From the NCBI RefSeq assembly GCF_013282155.1, contig NZ_BLWI01000010.1, positions 1-64,000 on the forward strand: DNA of 64,000 bases, read 5' to 3'. This document shows, piece after piece, positions 41,985-50,607 of this stretch (the stretch's first letter is position 1; each line of letters starts with the position of its first letter). The notes beneath the pieces are model-generated. The model saw only the letters and a list, made by a program, of their open reading frames with translations, was not told the DNA's origin and did not search any database. The translations under genes were made by a program, and so were the position numbers. The DNA is from Sulfitobacter sp. HGT1 (lineage in GTDB: Bacteria > Pseudomonadota > Alphaproteobacteria > Rhodobacterales > Rhodobacteraceae).

Positions 41985-42284
41985 ATGAAACAGATTGCTC
42001 TGATATTGGGCCTGTTTGCCCCGCCTGCCGCCGCCCAGTCCACCTATCCCAGCGGAAAGCCGGTCGATTGCTACTGCACCGACACCCAAGGCCAACGGGT
42101 CGAACTGGGCGATACCCTCTGCATGGAGGTGGGCGGTCGGCAGTTTCTTGCGCAATGCCAGATGTCGCTCAACGTGCCGATGTGGCGCGAGGTGCAACAA
42201 GGCTGCCAGACCTCAAGGCTGGACCGCGACCCCGATGGACGCCAGAACCTGTTTAAGCCGTTTCCGGTTCACGCCCATATCTGA
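41985..42284 (+). CDS. Small secreted protein of unknown function
   Basis: A 99-residue protein with a signal peptide (MKQIALILGLFAPPAAAQ) and a mature part with five cysteines, among them VDCYCTDTQGQRVELGDTLC near residues 27-46 and AQCQMSLNVPMWREVQQGC near 57-75. The cysteine pattern suggests disulfides in the periplasm. It is divergent from prfA, and its last 72 bases overlap the 3' end of the DUF1499 gene on the other strand. I recall similar proteins as conserved hypotheticals in this family; no function is known. Confidence 0.75.
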   Translation: MKQIALILGLFAPPAAAQSTYPSGKPVDCYCTDTQGQRVELGDTLCMEVGGRQFLAQCQMSLNVPMWREVQQGCQTSRLDRDPDGRQNLFKPFPVHAHI

Positions 42285-42659
42285 CCGGCCAAACCGCAAC
42301 CGGCTGAAAAACGTTAAACGGGTCTGGTCGTCCGAAACAGCAACCGTGGTGTAATCGGGAAACCCCCAAAGCAGCGAACGGGTCACGTAAATCTGCTGGC
42401 CTGCCACCTCGCCCAGCTTCTGGCTCCGTGGCTGCGCCAGTATCGCGGCCTCAAATGCCTCCAGCACGGGCTTGGGGTCCTGATCAACCGCGGCCACAAC
42501 CCTGAAACCACCCTCCGTCGGATAGGCCCCCGGCGCATCGGCATTGGCATCCACGGTCCAGTTCGCCGCGTCACTGGGGGCAAAGCGCACATAGGCCTGC
42601 ACCCCGACAAACACCAAAACCACGACCCAAAAGAAACCCATCATTCGCTTACCCTTCAT
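42213..42659 (-). CDS. DUF1499 domain membrane-anchored protein
   Basis: A 148-residue protein with one N-terminal membrane helix (MMGFFWVVVLVFVGVQAYVRF) and a DUF1499 domain (VYVTRS-like VTRSLLWGFPDYTTVAVSDD near residue 92, then FFSRLRFGRSDMGVNRKRL). Members are small periplasmic or plastid proteins without known activity. The last 24 codons overlap the convergent small secreted protein gene, antisense to it. It follows the ureohydrolase genes by 36 bases on the same strand and may be cotranscribed. Confidence 0.85.
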   Translation of the reverse strand: MKGKRMMGFFWVVVLVFVGVQAYVRFAPSDAANWTVDANADAPGAYPTEGGFRVVAAVDQDPKPVLEAFEAAILAQPRSQKLGEVAGQQIYVTRSLLWGFPDYTTVAVSDDQTRLTFFSRLRFGRSDMGVNRKRLKQVLASIGVAVQP

Positions 42660-42695
42660 TTGGCCAAATAAACTCCCCGCGGAGCGTCCGCCGGA

Positions 42696-43643
42696 TCAGC
42701 GATACGCAACGCCGGGCAGGATACACATGATTTCAAACAGGATATTCGCCCCTGTCAGCGCCGTGTTCCCCGATGTGTCATAGGGCGGCGATACTTCAAC
42801 CAGATCGGCCCCCACGACGTTCAACCCCTTGAGCGCACGCAAAAGCTCCAGCGCCTGCGGCGTGGTTAGGCCGCCGATTTCAGGCGTGCCGGTACCCGGT
42901 GCATAGGCCGGATCAAGGCTGTCGATGTCATAGGTGATATAGACCGGTGCATCGCCGATATCGCGCCGGATTTCCGCCCCCAGGGGCGACAGGCTGCGGT
43001 GCCACAGCTCATGTGCGGGGAACTGCTGGAACCCCCAACCGGCGGCTTCGGTGAAGTCATCGGCCCCGTAACCCGACCCGCGAAGGCCGATTTGATAGGT
43101 CTTCTCCGAGTTTATCAGACCTTCTTCATAGGCGCGGCGAAAGACGGTGCCGTGGGTTTCGCGCTCTCCGAACATCTCGTCGTTGACGTCTGCATGGGCA
43201 TCCACATGGACAAGGGCCAGCGGCCCGTGCCGTTTCGCCATTGCCCGCAGGATCGGCAGGGTGATCGAATGATCGCCCCCGATTGCCAGCGGCATCGCGT
43301 CATACTTCAAGATCGCGTCGTAACTCTCTTGAATGATTGATAAACTATCTGAAAGGGAAAATGTGTTGATCGCCAGATCACCAATATCAGCGACCTGCAG
43401 CCCGTCAAAAGGTGCCGCCCCTGTGGCCAGATTATAGGGCCGCAGCATCGCGCTCTCGGCGCGGACCTGTTTTGGGCCAAAGCGCGTGCCGGACCGCCAC
43501 GAGGTGCCGATATCCAGTGGAATACCCAGCACCGCGACGTCCAACCCCTTGAGGTCACTTGCCGACGGCAAGCGCATAAACGTGTTGGGCCCCGAAAACC
43601 GCGCCAGATCATTGCCGCTGATGGGTTGGTTTTTCTTGCTCAT
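42696..43643 (-). CDS. Ureohydrolase, guanidinobutyrase-like
   Basis: A 315-residue arginase/agmatinase-family enzyme with all dinuclear manganese ligands: H in IGGDHSITLP, D/H/D in HVDAHADVND, and D/D in YDIDSLDPAYAPGTGTPE. The stretches ADVNDEMFGERETHGTVFRR and VGADLVEVSPPYDTSGNTAL resemble 4-guanidinobutyrase (GbuA) more than E. coli SpeB, so the product may be 4-aminobutyrate plus urea (inference). The ATG at 43643 overlaps the stop of the upstream paralogue (ATGA); an ATG at 43673 would lie within that gene. Confidence 0.82.
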   Translation of the reverse strand: MSKKNQPISGNDLARFSGPNTFMRLPSASDLKGLDVAVLGIPLDIGTSWRSGTRFGPKQVRAESAMLRPYNLATGAAPFDGLQVADIGDLAINTFSLSDSLSIIQESYDAILKYDAMPLAIGGDHSITLPILRAMAKRHGPLALVHVDAHADVNDEMFGERETHGTVFRRAYEEGLINSEKTYQIGLRGSGYGADDFTEAAGWGFQQFPAHELWHRSLSPLGAEIRRDIGDAPVYITYDIDSLDPAYAPGTGTPEIGGLTTPQALELLRALKGLNVVGADLVEVSPPYDTSGNTALTGANILFEIMCILPGVAYR

Positions 43644-44605
43644 GTGTTTCGCATTCTCCATCCCAACAGGCACAGGATTTCTGTCGCCACATGTGCGCCC
43701 GCGATTGCCGTGGCCCCGGTGGTGTCAAAGGGGGGTGAGACTTCGACAATGTCGCCACCGACGATGTTGATCCCCGCCAGATCACGCATCATGATCGCGC
43801 ATTGCGCCGATGTCAGCCCGCCCCAAACCGGCGTGCCGGTACCGGGCGCAAAGGCCGGATCAAGGGCGTCGATGTCAAAGGTCAGATAACAGGGCCGGTC
43901 GCCAAGCACCTGTTTGATCTTGGCCACTGCCGCTTGCGGGCCTTTCTCATGGACTTCGCGGGCGTCGATCGTCGTGACCCCCAAAGTGTCCGGATTGGTC
44001 GTCCTGATGCCGACCTGAACGGAAGTGTGCGGATCAACAATGCCGGATTTGACCGCCTTGTAGAACATCGTGCCGTGGTCGATCCGGTCCATGTCATCAT
44101 CGGGCCATGTGTCGGAATGCGCATCGAATTGCAGCAGGCTGATCGGCCCGTATTTTTCGGCATAGGCCTTGAGGATCGGGAAGCTGATGTAATGATCACC
44201 CCCCAGCACCACACTTGCGGCACCTGCGTCCAGTATTCCCTTGATATGTTTGGTCAAAGCGGCAGGAAACTGGCTGGTGTGCCCGTAATCAAACGCCAGA
44301 TCGCCATAATCGGCGATGGCAAATTCGCTCAGCACGTCGAAATCCCAACCATAGGGCGGATCATAGGGCTGCAAGCTGGATGCCTCGCGGATCGCGCGCG
44401 GGCCAAGGCGGGTGCCGGTGCGGTTGGTCACGGCTTGGTCAAACGGCACGCCGGTCACGGCGATGTCAACGCCGCGCAGGTCTTTGGTATAGCGCCGGCG
44501 CAGAAATGACGTCGCCCCGCCAAAGGCGTTCTCAAAGCTTGGTCCCTTTAGCTCCTCGCGGGTAAAGGCCTGATCGACTTGGGTTTTTGCGTCTTCTAGT
44601 GCCAT
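43640..44605 (-). CDS. speB: Agmatinase-family ureohydrolase
   Basis: A 321-residue ureohydrolase with the metal ligands in LGGDHYISFP, QFDAHSDTW and FDIDALDPAFAPGTGTPV, the last closest to SpeB agmatinases, which split agmatine into putrescine and urea. It starts one base into the stop of the M20 hydrolase gene (TAATG) and overlaps the second ureohydrolase, so the three are a single translational unit. Two different arginase-fold enzymes in tandem suggest either two guanidino substrates in one route or a heteromer. Confidence 0.85.
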   Translation of the reverse strand: MALEDAKTQVDQAFTREELKGPSFENAFGGATSFLRRRYTKDLRGVDIAVTGVPFDQAVTNRTGTRLGPRAIREASSLQPYDPPYGWDFDVLSEFAIADYGDLAFDYGHTSQFPAALTKHIKGILDAGAASVVLGGDHYISFPILKAYAEKYGPISLLQFDAHSDTWPDDDMDRIDHGTMFYKAVKSGIVDPHTSVQVGIRTTNPDTLGVTTIDAREVHEKGPQAAVAKIKQVLGDRPCYLTFDIDALDPAFAPGTGTPVWGGLTSAQCAIMMRDLAGINIVGGDIVEVSPPFDTTGATAIAGAHVATEILCLLGWRMRNT

Positions 44606-45774
44606 TAGTGACCTGCCGTCGGTTGAAGCTGTTCGACCAGCTGCACAAAGAACGACGCCCCAACGGGGGCAACATCATCGTTGAAGTTGAATTTCGGATG
44701 GTGAAGCCCCGCTCCCTCGCCAGCGCCCAAGAACAGATAGGCACCGGGGCGTTCTTCCAGCATATAGGCAAAATCCTCGGCACCGGCGACGCGGGGGAAT
44801 TCCGCATCGACATTTGCATCGCCCACGACGCTGCGGGCCACATCGGCGGCCAGCGCAGTTTGCTCGGGGGCGTTCACGGTGCTGGGATACCCTTCTTCGT
44901 AGTCGAGCGTTGCGGTCACGCCGTAACTTGCCGCCTGCCCCTGAATGATCGCTTCCATCCGCGTGCGGATCAGCGTTTGCACCTCCTTGTCAAAGGTCCG
45001 CACGGTCCCGTTGATCATCGCGGTATCGGGGATGATGTTGCTAGCCGATCCGGTGTGGATCTGCGTCACCGAAATCACATGTTCCTGCGCCGACAGAACG
45101 TTCCGGCTGGAAATCGTCTGGATCGCCTGCACGATGCCGCAGGCGGCAACGACCGGATCGGCAGTTTCATGCGGCATGGCCCCATGGCCGCCGCGCCCGT
45201 TGATCTGGATGGTAAAGGAATCAACCGCCGCCATGATCGGCCCCGGCGTGGTGAAAAACGCCCCGAATTCGGCCCCGGGCATGTTGTGGATGCCGTAGAC
45301 CTGCGCGATGTCGAAACGGTCCATCATCCCTTCGGCACACATCACCTGCGCGCCGCCGCCGTCTTCTTCGGCAGGTTGGAAAATCAGCGCCACACGGCCC
45401 GCGAAGTTGCGCGTCTCGACCATGTATTTGGCGGCCCCCAGCAGCATCGCCGTATGGCCGTCATGGCCGCAGGCGTGCATTTTGCCTGCATGCGTCGACG
45501 CGTATTCGACGCCGGTTTCCTCAAGGATCGGCAGCGCGTCAAAATCTGCGCGCAACCCGATCGTGGGGCCGTCGCCATTGCCGTTGATGATCGCCACAAT
45601 GCCGGTCTGCGCGATGCCTTCGTGAATTTCGTCGACGCCGAATTCTTGCAGCCGTTCCTTGATAAAGGCGGCGGTCTTGGGGCAGTCAAAGCCCAGTTCA
45701 GGGATCGTGTGCAGATGTCTGCGCCATTCGGTCATCAAAGGGGCAAAATCGGCGATGCGGTTGACGACGGGCAT
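44605..45774 (-). CDS. M20 family amidohydrolase (aminoacylase-like)
   Basis: A 389-residue zinc or manganese hydrolase of the hippurate hydrolase/amidohydrolase type: GLRADFDALPI near residue 70, the metal-site ACGHDGHTAMLLG near residue 97, QPAEEDGGGAQ, and AGAEDFAYML near the C-terminus. The start at 45774 matches family N-termini; longer frames enter the mazG leader. It is the first gene of the cluster with two ureohydrolases. It may remove an acyl group from an acylated guanidino amine or amino acid before urea is released (inference). Divergent from mazG, 63 bases apart. Confidence 0.88.
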   Translation of the reverse strand: MPVVNRIADFAPLMTEWRRHLHTIPELGFDCPKTAAFIKERLQEFGVDEIHEGIAQTGIVAIINGNGDGPTIGLRADFDALPILEETGVEYASTHAGKMHACGHDGHTAMLLGAAKYMVETRNFAGRVALIFQPAEEDGGGAQVMCAEGMMDRFDIAQVYGIHNMPGAEFGAFFTTPGPIMAAVDSFTIQINGRGGHGAMPHETADPVVAACGIVQAIQTISSRNVLSAQEHVISVTQIHTGSASNIIPDTAMINGTVRTFDKEVQTLIRTRMEAIIQGQAASYGVTATLDYEEGYPSTVNAPEQTALAADVARSVVGDANVDAEFPRVAGAEDFAYMLEERPGAYLFLGAGEGAGLHHPKFNFNDDVAPVGASFFVQLVEQLQPTAGH

Positions 45775-45837
45775 TGGGTGGACTCCTGCATATATCTTGG
45801 TCAGGTTGCATCTGACACCAGACACAAGGGCGCTGCA

Positions 45838-46662
45838 ATGGGCGAGAAGACGAAAGATGCATTGATCCACGATCAAAGCGCGGGAATTGAGCGGTTGTTG
45901 GAGATCATGCGCCGTTTGCGGGATCCCGAAACCGGATGCCCGTGGGACATCGAGCAGGATTTCGCCAGCATCGCACCCTATACCATTGAAGAAGCTTACG
46001 AAGTTGCCGATGCGATTGAACGCGGCGACTGGACCGAGCTTGAGGGCGAATTGGGCGATCTGCTGCTGCAAACCGTCTATCACACCGCGATGGGCGAAGA
46101 AGACGGGCATTTCACCTTTCAATCGGTGGTGCGCAACATCAGCGACAAGATGGTCGCGCGGCATCCGCATGTGTTTGGTGATGAATCGCGCGACAAATCA
46201 GCCGATCAGCAAACCGCTGATTGGGAAAAGATCAAGGCGGCTGAACGCGCGGACAAGGCCCAAGGCGGCGCGCTGGACGGGGTTGCCGTGGGCCTGCCCG
46301 CCCTGCTGCGCGCCTACAAGCTGCAAAAACGGGCGGCGCGTGTGGGGTTTGACTGGCCCGATACCGGCGATGTCGTCGCCAAAATAGCCGAGGAAGCCGC
46401 CGAACTGGTCGAAGCCCGCGATACCCTGACCCAGGCCGAGGTAGAAGAGGAATTCGGCGATCTGATGTTCGTGATGGCCAATCTGGGGCGGCATCTGGGC
46501 CTTGACCCCGAAGCGGCCCTGCGCAGTGCCAATGCCAAGTTCATCCGCCGCTTTGAAGGGGTCGAGGCGCGGTTGGCTGACATCGGGAAAACCCCCGCAG
46601 AAAGCGATCTGGCCGAGATGGATGCGCTGTGGGATGCGGTGAAACGGGCGGAACGCAGCTAG
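45838..46662 (+). CDS. mazG: Nucleoside triphosphate pyrophosphohydrolase MazG
   Basis: A 274-residue protein with two MazG domains. The N-terminal one holds LRDPETGCPWDIEQDFASI and the EEAYEV...ELGDLLLQ metal site; the C-terminal one holds IAEEAAELVEA and EEFGDLMFVM. It hydrolyses (d)NTPs to NMP and pyrophosphate, cleaning the pool of aberrant nucleotides. The true start is 45838; the frame stays open for about 1250 bases upstream only because it runs antisense to the M20 gene. Confidence 0.94.
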   Translation: MGEKTKDALIHDQSAGIERLLEIMRRLRDPETGCPWDIEQDFASIAPYTIEEAYEVADAIERGDWTELEGELGDLLLQTVYHTAMGEEDGHFTFQSVVRNISDKMVARHPHVFGDESRDKSADQQTADWEKIKAAERADKAQGGALDGVAVGLPALLRAYKLQKRAARVGFDWPDTGDVVAKIAEEAAELVEARDTLTQAEVEEEFGDLMFVMANLGRHLGLDPEAALRSANAKFIRRFEGVEARLADIGKTPAESDLAEMDALWDAVKRAERS

Positions 46663-46737
46663 TCCAACCGCTGTCTGCTGGACAAGCGGCACGGCATGCG
46701 GCAAGGCAATGAACCAGGCACGACAGGAGAGTTAACC

Positions 46738-47679
46738 ATGACACCGCGCAAGATTATCATCGATACCGATCCCGGTCAGGACGATGCGGTTGCGATCCTG
46801 CTGGCGCTGGCCAGCCCCGAAGATATCGAGGTGTTGGGCATCACCTGCGTCGCGGGCAACGTGCCGCTTGATCTGACCACACGCAATGCGCGGATCGTGT
46901 GTGAACTGGCGGGCAAGACCGATGTAAAGGTGTTTGCCGGTTGCGACCGCCCCTTGGGCCGCGAACTGGTCACGGCGGAACATGTGCATGGCAAAACCGG
47001 CCTTAATGGCCCCGATCTGCCCGAACCCACGATGCCGCTGCAAGACGGTCACGCGGTTGATTTCATCATTGATACCTTGCGCGATCATGCCCCCGGCACC
47101 GTGACGCTTTGCCCGCTGGGGCCGCTGACCAACATTGCCACAGCGCTGGAGAAAGCCCCCGATATCGCCAATCGCATCGCCAAGATCGTGCTGATGGGCG
47201 GCGGCTATTTCGAGGGGGGCAATATTACGCCCGTTGCCGAGTTCAACATTTACGTTGACCCGCAAGCTGCTGATATTGTTTTTAAATCCGGCGTTCCAAT
47301 CGTGATCATGCCGCTGGATGTCACCCACAAGGCGCTGGTCACCGCCGCGCGCAACGATGCATTCCGCAACATCGGCAGCCCCGTTGGCGTCGCCGTGGCG
47401 CAGATGACCGAATTCTTTGAGCGGTTCGACAAGGAAAAATACGGCTCCGAAGGGGCCCCTTTGCATGATCCTTGCGTGACCGCCTATCTGATCCGGCCCG
47501 ATCTGTTCACGGGCCGCCACATCAATGTCGAGATCGAAACCCAGTCCGAGCTGACAATGGGCATGACCGTTGCTGATTGGTGGGGTGTGACCGACCGTGC
47601 GCCCAATGCGACCTTTATGGGCGATATCGACGCCGACGGGTTTTTCAGCCTGTTGACCGAACGGCTGGCCCGGTTATGA
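46738..47679 (+). CDS. Inosine-uridine-type nucleoside hydrolase
   Basis: A 313-residue enzyme with the calcium-binding signature IIIDTDPGQDDAVAILLAL at residues 5-23 and the GNITPVAEFNIYVDPQAADI stretch of the second ligand set. It cleaves the N-glycosidic bond of nucleosides for base and ribose salvage. The start has AGGAGAG seven bases upstream. An ATGA overlap with the following acetyltransferase indicates coupling. Base preference cannot be read from sequence. Confidence 0.93.
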   Translation: MTPRKIIIDTDPGQDDAVAILLALASPEDIEVLGITCVAGNVPLDLTTRNARIVCELAGKTDVKVFAGCDRPLGRELVTAEHVHGKTGLNGPDLPEPTMPLQDGHAVDFIIDTLRDHAPGTVTLCPLGPLTNIATALEKAPDIANRIAKIVLMGGGYFEGGNITPVAEFNIYVDPQAADIVFKSGVPIVIMPLDVTHKALVTAARNDAFRNIGSPVGVAVAQMTEFFERFDKEKYGSEGAPLHDPCVTAYLIRPDLFTGRHINVEIETQSELTMGMTVADWWGVTDRAPNATFMGDIDADGFFSLLTERLARL

Positions 47680-48125
47680 GCGCCGCCTTTACCCTTGCCA
47701 GGCCAGAGCATCTGGAGCAGTTGATCGCACTTGTCGCGGCCTTTCACGCCGAGACAGGGATCACCCAAACAGACGAGGCGCGCCGCAACGGTCTTGCCCC
47801 GCTGCTGGACGGTATCCCCCACGGGGTTGCTTATTTGATCGGCCCTGCCCGTGCGCCCATCGGGTATGTCATCATCACTTTTGGCTGGTCGGTGGAATTT
47901 GGCGGGCTGGATGCGATTGTCGATGAAATCTATGTCCGGCCCGGTGTGCGCGGCCGCGGGATCGCCTCCGAGGCACTGTTGACCCTGCCCAATGCACTGT
48001 CCGGTGGCGGCGTAAAGGCCATGCATCTTGAGGTGGATAAGACCAACGAGAAGGCGCAAAAGCTTTATTCCCGCGCCGGGTTCAAACCCCGTGACAATTA
48101 CATGTTCATGACCCGCAAGCTGTGA
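47676..48125 (+). CDS. GNAT family N-acetyltransferase
   Basis: A 149-residue protein with the acetyl-CoA-binding motif VRPGVRGRGIASEALL near residue 90 and the closing EKAQKLYSRAGFKP. Substrate unknown. The start overlaps the stop of the nucleoside hydrolase gene, so they are co-expressed. Confidence 0.9.
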   Translation: MSAAFTLARPEHLEQLIALVAAFHAETGITQTDEARRNGLAPLLDGIPHGVAYLIGPARAPIGYVIITFGWSVEFGGLDAIVDEIYVRPGVRGRGIASEALLTLPNALSGGGVKAMHLEVDKTNEKAQKLYSRAGFKPRDNYMFMTRKL

Positions 48126-48166
48126 TCGGGCTGGCGAAACGGGCCATCGGCCCCTATATCTGACCC

Positions 48167-49579
48167 ATGAAAATCAGCGCCCCCTTTGATAACAGCTTTG
48201 CCGCATTGCCGGCCGGCTTTTATACCCGCATCGCCCCGACCCCTGTGGCCGACCCCAAGCTGCTGGCGTTCAACGCCGGTCTGGCGCAAATCCTTGGTCT
48301 TGCCGAGGCCGGGTCCGATGATCTGGCCGCTACCTTTGGCGGCAATGACCTGCCGCAAGGGGCTGACCCGTTGGCGCAGCTTTACGCGGGGCACCAGTTT
48401 GGCAATTACAACCCGCAGCTTGGCGATGGCCGTGCGATCCTGCTGGGCGAAGTCATAGACAGCACCGGCCAACGGCGCGATATCCAGCTAAAAGGGTCCG
48501 GTCCGACACCCTATTCGCGCGGCGGTGACGGAAGGGCATGGCTGGGCCCTGTGTTGCGCGAATATGTGGTGTCCGAGGCGATGCACGCCCTTGGCATCCC
48601 CACGACCCGCGCCTTGGCCGCTGTCGCCACGGGCGAGGATATCTACCGCGAAACCGCCCTGCCCGGTGCCGTGCTGACCCGCGTTGCCGCCAGCCATCTG
48701 CGCGTCGGCACGTTTCAGGTCTATGCCCATCGCGGCGAGGTTGAAAACCTCCGCACGCTTACCGATTATGCCATCAAACGTCACTATCCGCAGGCCGACG
48801 GGCCTATGGGGCTGCTGCGCGCCGTTTCTGCTGCGCAGGCCGATCTGATCGCGGCGTGGATGTCTGTGGGGTTCATCCACGGGGTGATGAACACCGATAA
48901 TTGCTCCATCTCGGGCGAGACGATTGATTACGGCCCCTGTGCTTTCATGGATGCGTTTCACGCCAACCGCGTGTTCAGCTCGATCGACCGTCAGGGGCGC
49001 TATGCGTTCTCCAACCAGCCGCAAATCGCGGTGTGGAACATGGCGCAGCTAGCCACCGCGCTGATCCAGCAGATGGAGGCGGCAGACGACGCCATCGCCG
49101 AGGCAACCGAGATCGTGCACGCCATGCCCGACCAGATCGAGGCGGCCTGGCTGAAACGGTTCGGTGCGAAAATCGGCATTTCCGAAGCGCAGCCCGAAGA
49201 CGCCGCCTTGATCGATGACCTGCTGGCGTTGATGCAACAGAACGGCGCGGATTTCACCAATGCGTTCCGCGCGTTGGGAACCGATACGGCGCAGGACCAG
49301 TTCACCGACCGCGACGGTTTTGCCGCGTGGCAGTCCAGATGGCAGGCGCGTATTGCGTCGCAACCGGATGCGCAGGCCGTGATGGCGGCGGCAAACCCAG
49401 CGATCATCCCGCGCAATCACCGGATCGAACATATGATCGAGGCTGCGGTCGCTGGCGACATGGCCCCGTTCAATCGGCTGATGACCGCACTGGCGACACC
49501 GTTCGAGGCGACGGACCCCGATCTGCACCGTCCGCCGACAGATCAGGAAATCGTGCCCGCGACCTTTTGCGGGACCTAG
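48167..49579 (+). CDS. selO: Protein adenylyltransferase SelO
   Basis: A 470-residue pseudokinase-fold enzyme that transfers AMP to Ser, Thr or Tyr of proteins during oxidative stress (known for E. coli SelO). Conserved stretches are FDNSFAALPAGFYTRIAPTP at the start, YAGHQFGNYNPQLGDGRA, QLKGSGPTPYSRGGDGRA and FIHGVMNTDNCSISGETIDY, which includes the catalytic and metal residues. It ends ATFCGT, with Cys two residues before the C-terminal Gly-Thr as in bacterial members; no selenocysteine is involved. The last four bases overlap the convergent EamA gene. Confidence 0.95.
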   Translation: MKISAPFDNSFAALPAGFYTRIAPTPVADPKLLAFNAGLAQILGLAEAGSDDLAATFGGNDLPQGADPLAQLYAGHQFGNYNPQLGDGRAILLGEVIDSTGQRRDIQLKGSGPTPYSRGGDGRAWLGPVLREYVVSEAMHALGIPTTRALAAVATGEDIYRETALPGAVLTRVAASHLRVGTFQVYAHRGEVENLRTLTDYAIKRHYPQADGPMGLLRAVSAAQADLIAAWMSVGFIHGVMNTDNCSISGETIDYGPCAFMDAFHANRVFSSIDRQGRYAFSNQPQIAVWNMAQLATALIQQMEAADDAIAEATEIVHAMPDQIEAAWLKRFGAKIGISEAQPEDAALIDDLLALMQQNGADFTNAFRALGTDTAQDQFTDRDGFAAWQSRWQARIASQPDAQAVMAAANPAIIPRNHRIEHMIEAAVAGDMAPFNRLMTALATPFEATDPDLHRPPTDQEIVPATFCGT

Positions 49580-50469
49580 GCGTTTGGCAGGCGGGGCTTT
49601 CGGTTGATCAGGTAAATGCCCGCCGCCACCAACACCAAGGCAGCCCAGACCGACCATGCGACATGCTCGGACAGCAACAGCCACCCCAAGATCACCGAAA
49701 ACACCGGTGACAGAAAGCTGAACGATGCCACGGTCGATGCGGGATAGACCGACATGAGCCAGAACCATGCCAGAAACCCAAGGCTGGCGACAGCGATGAT
49801 CTGAAACCCCAGACCCGCCAGATGGATCATCTGGACATCGCGGATCAAAGGGCCGAACAGCGGGGCGATCAGCACCAGAATGGGCCCGGAAATCGCAACC
49901 TGGCACATCAGCTGCTGCGCAGGCGGGACCTTTTCCAGCGGGGTGACCCGCACCAGCAACGCGATCCCTGCCCAACAGAACGCCGATGTCAGCGCCAGTA
50001 TATCCCCTGTCCAGCTGACATGCCCGCCACTGCGGTCGCTCAGCGCCAGCGCCACGCCGGACATCGCCATCCCAAGCCCGATGATCTTGAGCCGGGTCAG
50101 GCGTTCACCGGGGATCAGGAAATTCGCGGCAATCGTCAGCCAAACCGGCATGGAATAGAAAATAATCGACGCCCGGCTGACGGTGGTGCCATCCAGCGCC
50201 ATGAAAAGGCAGGTGAACTCAAAGGTGAACAGCAACCCCGATACGACAGCCCAGCCGCGCGCCGCGCGGGGAAAGGCAAAACTGACACCCCGCAGTTTCA
50301 TCCAGATCACCAAAATCACAATCGCCCCAAGCGACCGCAGCCCCGCCGCAAACACCGGATTGAACCCGCCATTCGTGACTTTGATCACCACCTGGTTAAA
50401 GGCAAGGTTGAGGGCGAAAGCGATCAGCGCGATGGCCCCGAATGTGTCTATCTGAGATTTGCGTTCCAT
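49576..50469 (-). CDS. EamA/DMT family transporter
   Basis: A 297-residue protein with ten helices in two EamA repeats (GLRSLGAIVILVIWMKLRGV in the first; LSFLSPVFSVILGWLLLSEH in the second). Members export amino acids, purines or other metabolites; the substrate is unknown here. It is convergent with selO, sharing four bases, and divergent from the DUF533 gene. Confidence 0.9.
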   Translation of the reverse strand: MERKSQIDTFGAIALIAFALNLAFNQVVIKVTNGGFNPVFAAGLRSLGAIVILVIWMKLRGVSFAFPRAARGWAVVSGLLFTFEFTCLFMALDGTTVSRASIIFYSMPVWLTIAANFLIPGERLTRLKIIGLGMAMSGVALALSDRSGGHVSWTGDILALTSAFCWAGIALLVRVTPLEKVPPAQQLMCQVAISGPILVLIAPLFGPLIRDVQMIHLAGLGFQIIAVASLGFLAWFWLMSVYPASTVASFSFLSPVFSVILGWLLLSEHVAWSVWAALVLVAAGIYLINRKPRLPNA

Positions 50470-50607
50470 GCCTCACAAACCCGTGTTGCTTGCTGCTTGT
50501 CAATCGCATAAAGCCGCCGAGCTTTGGGCCGCAGGTCTATATTAGGTTGTGCCGCCCCCTCATTTGCAACACAGTCTGCGCATAATTTACCAACGGGGAT
50601 TTTGAAA

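Noticed and set aside
44587..45837. A very long plus-strand frame that would extend MazG by more than 400 residues at its N-terminus
   Set aside because: It is antisense to the M20 hydrolase gene, has no recognisable domain, and MazG homologues begin at 45838.
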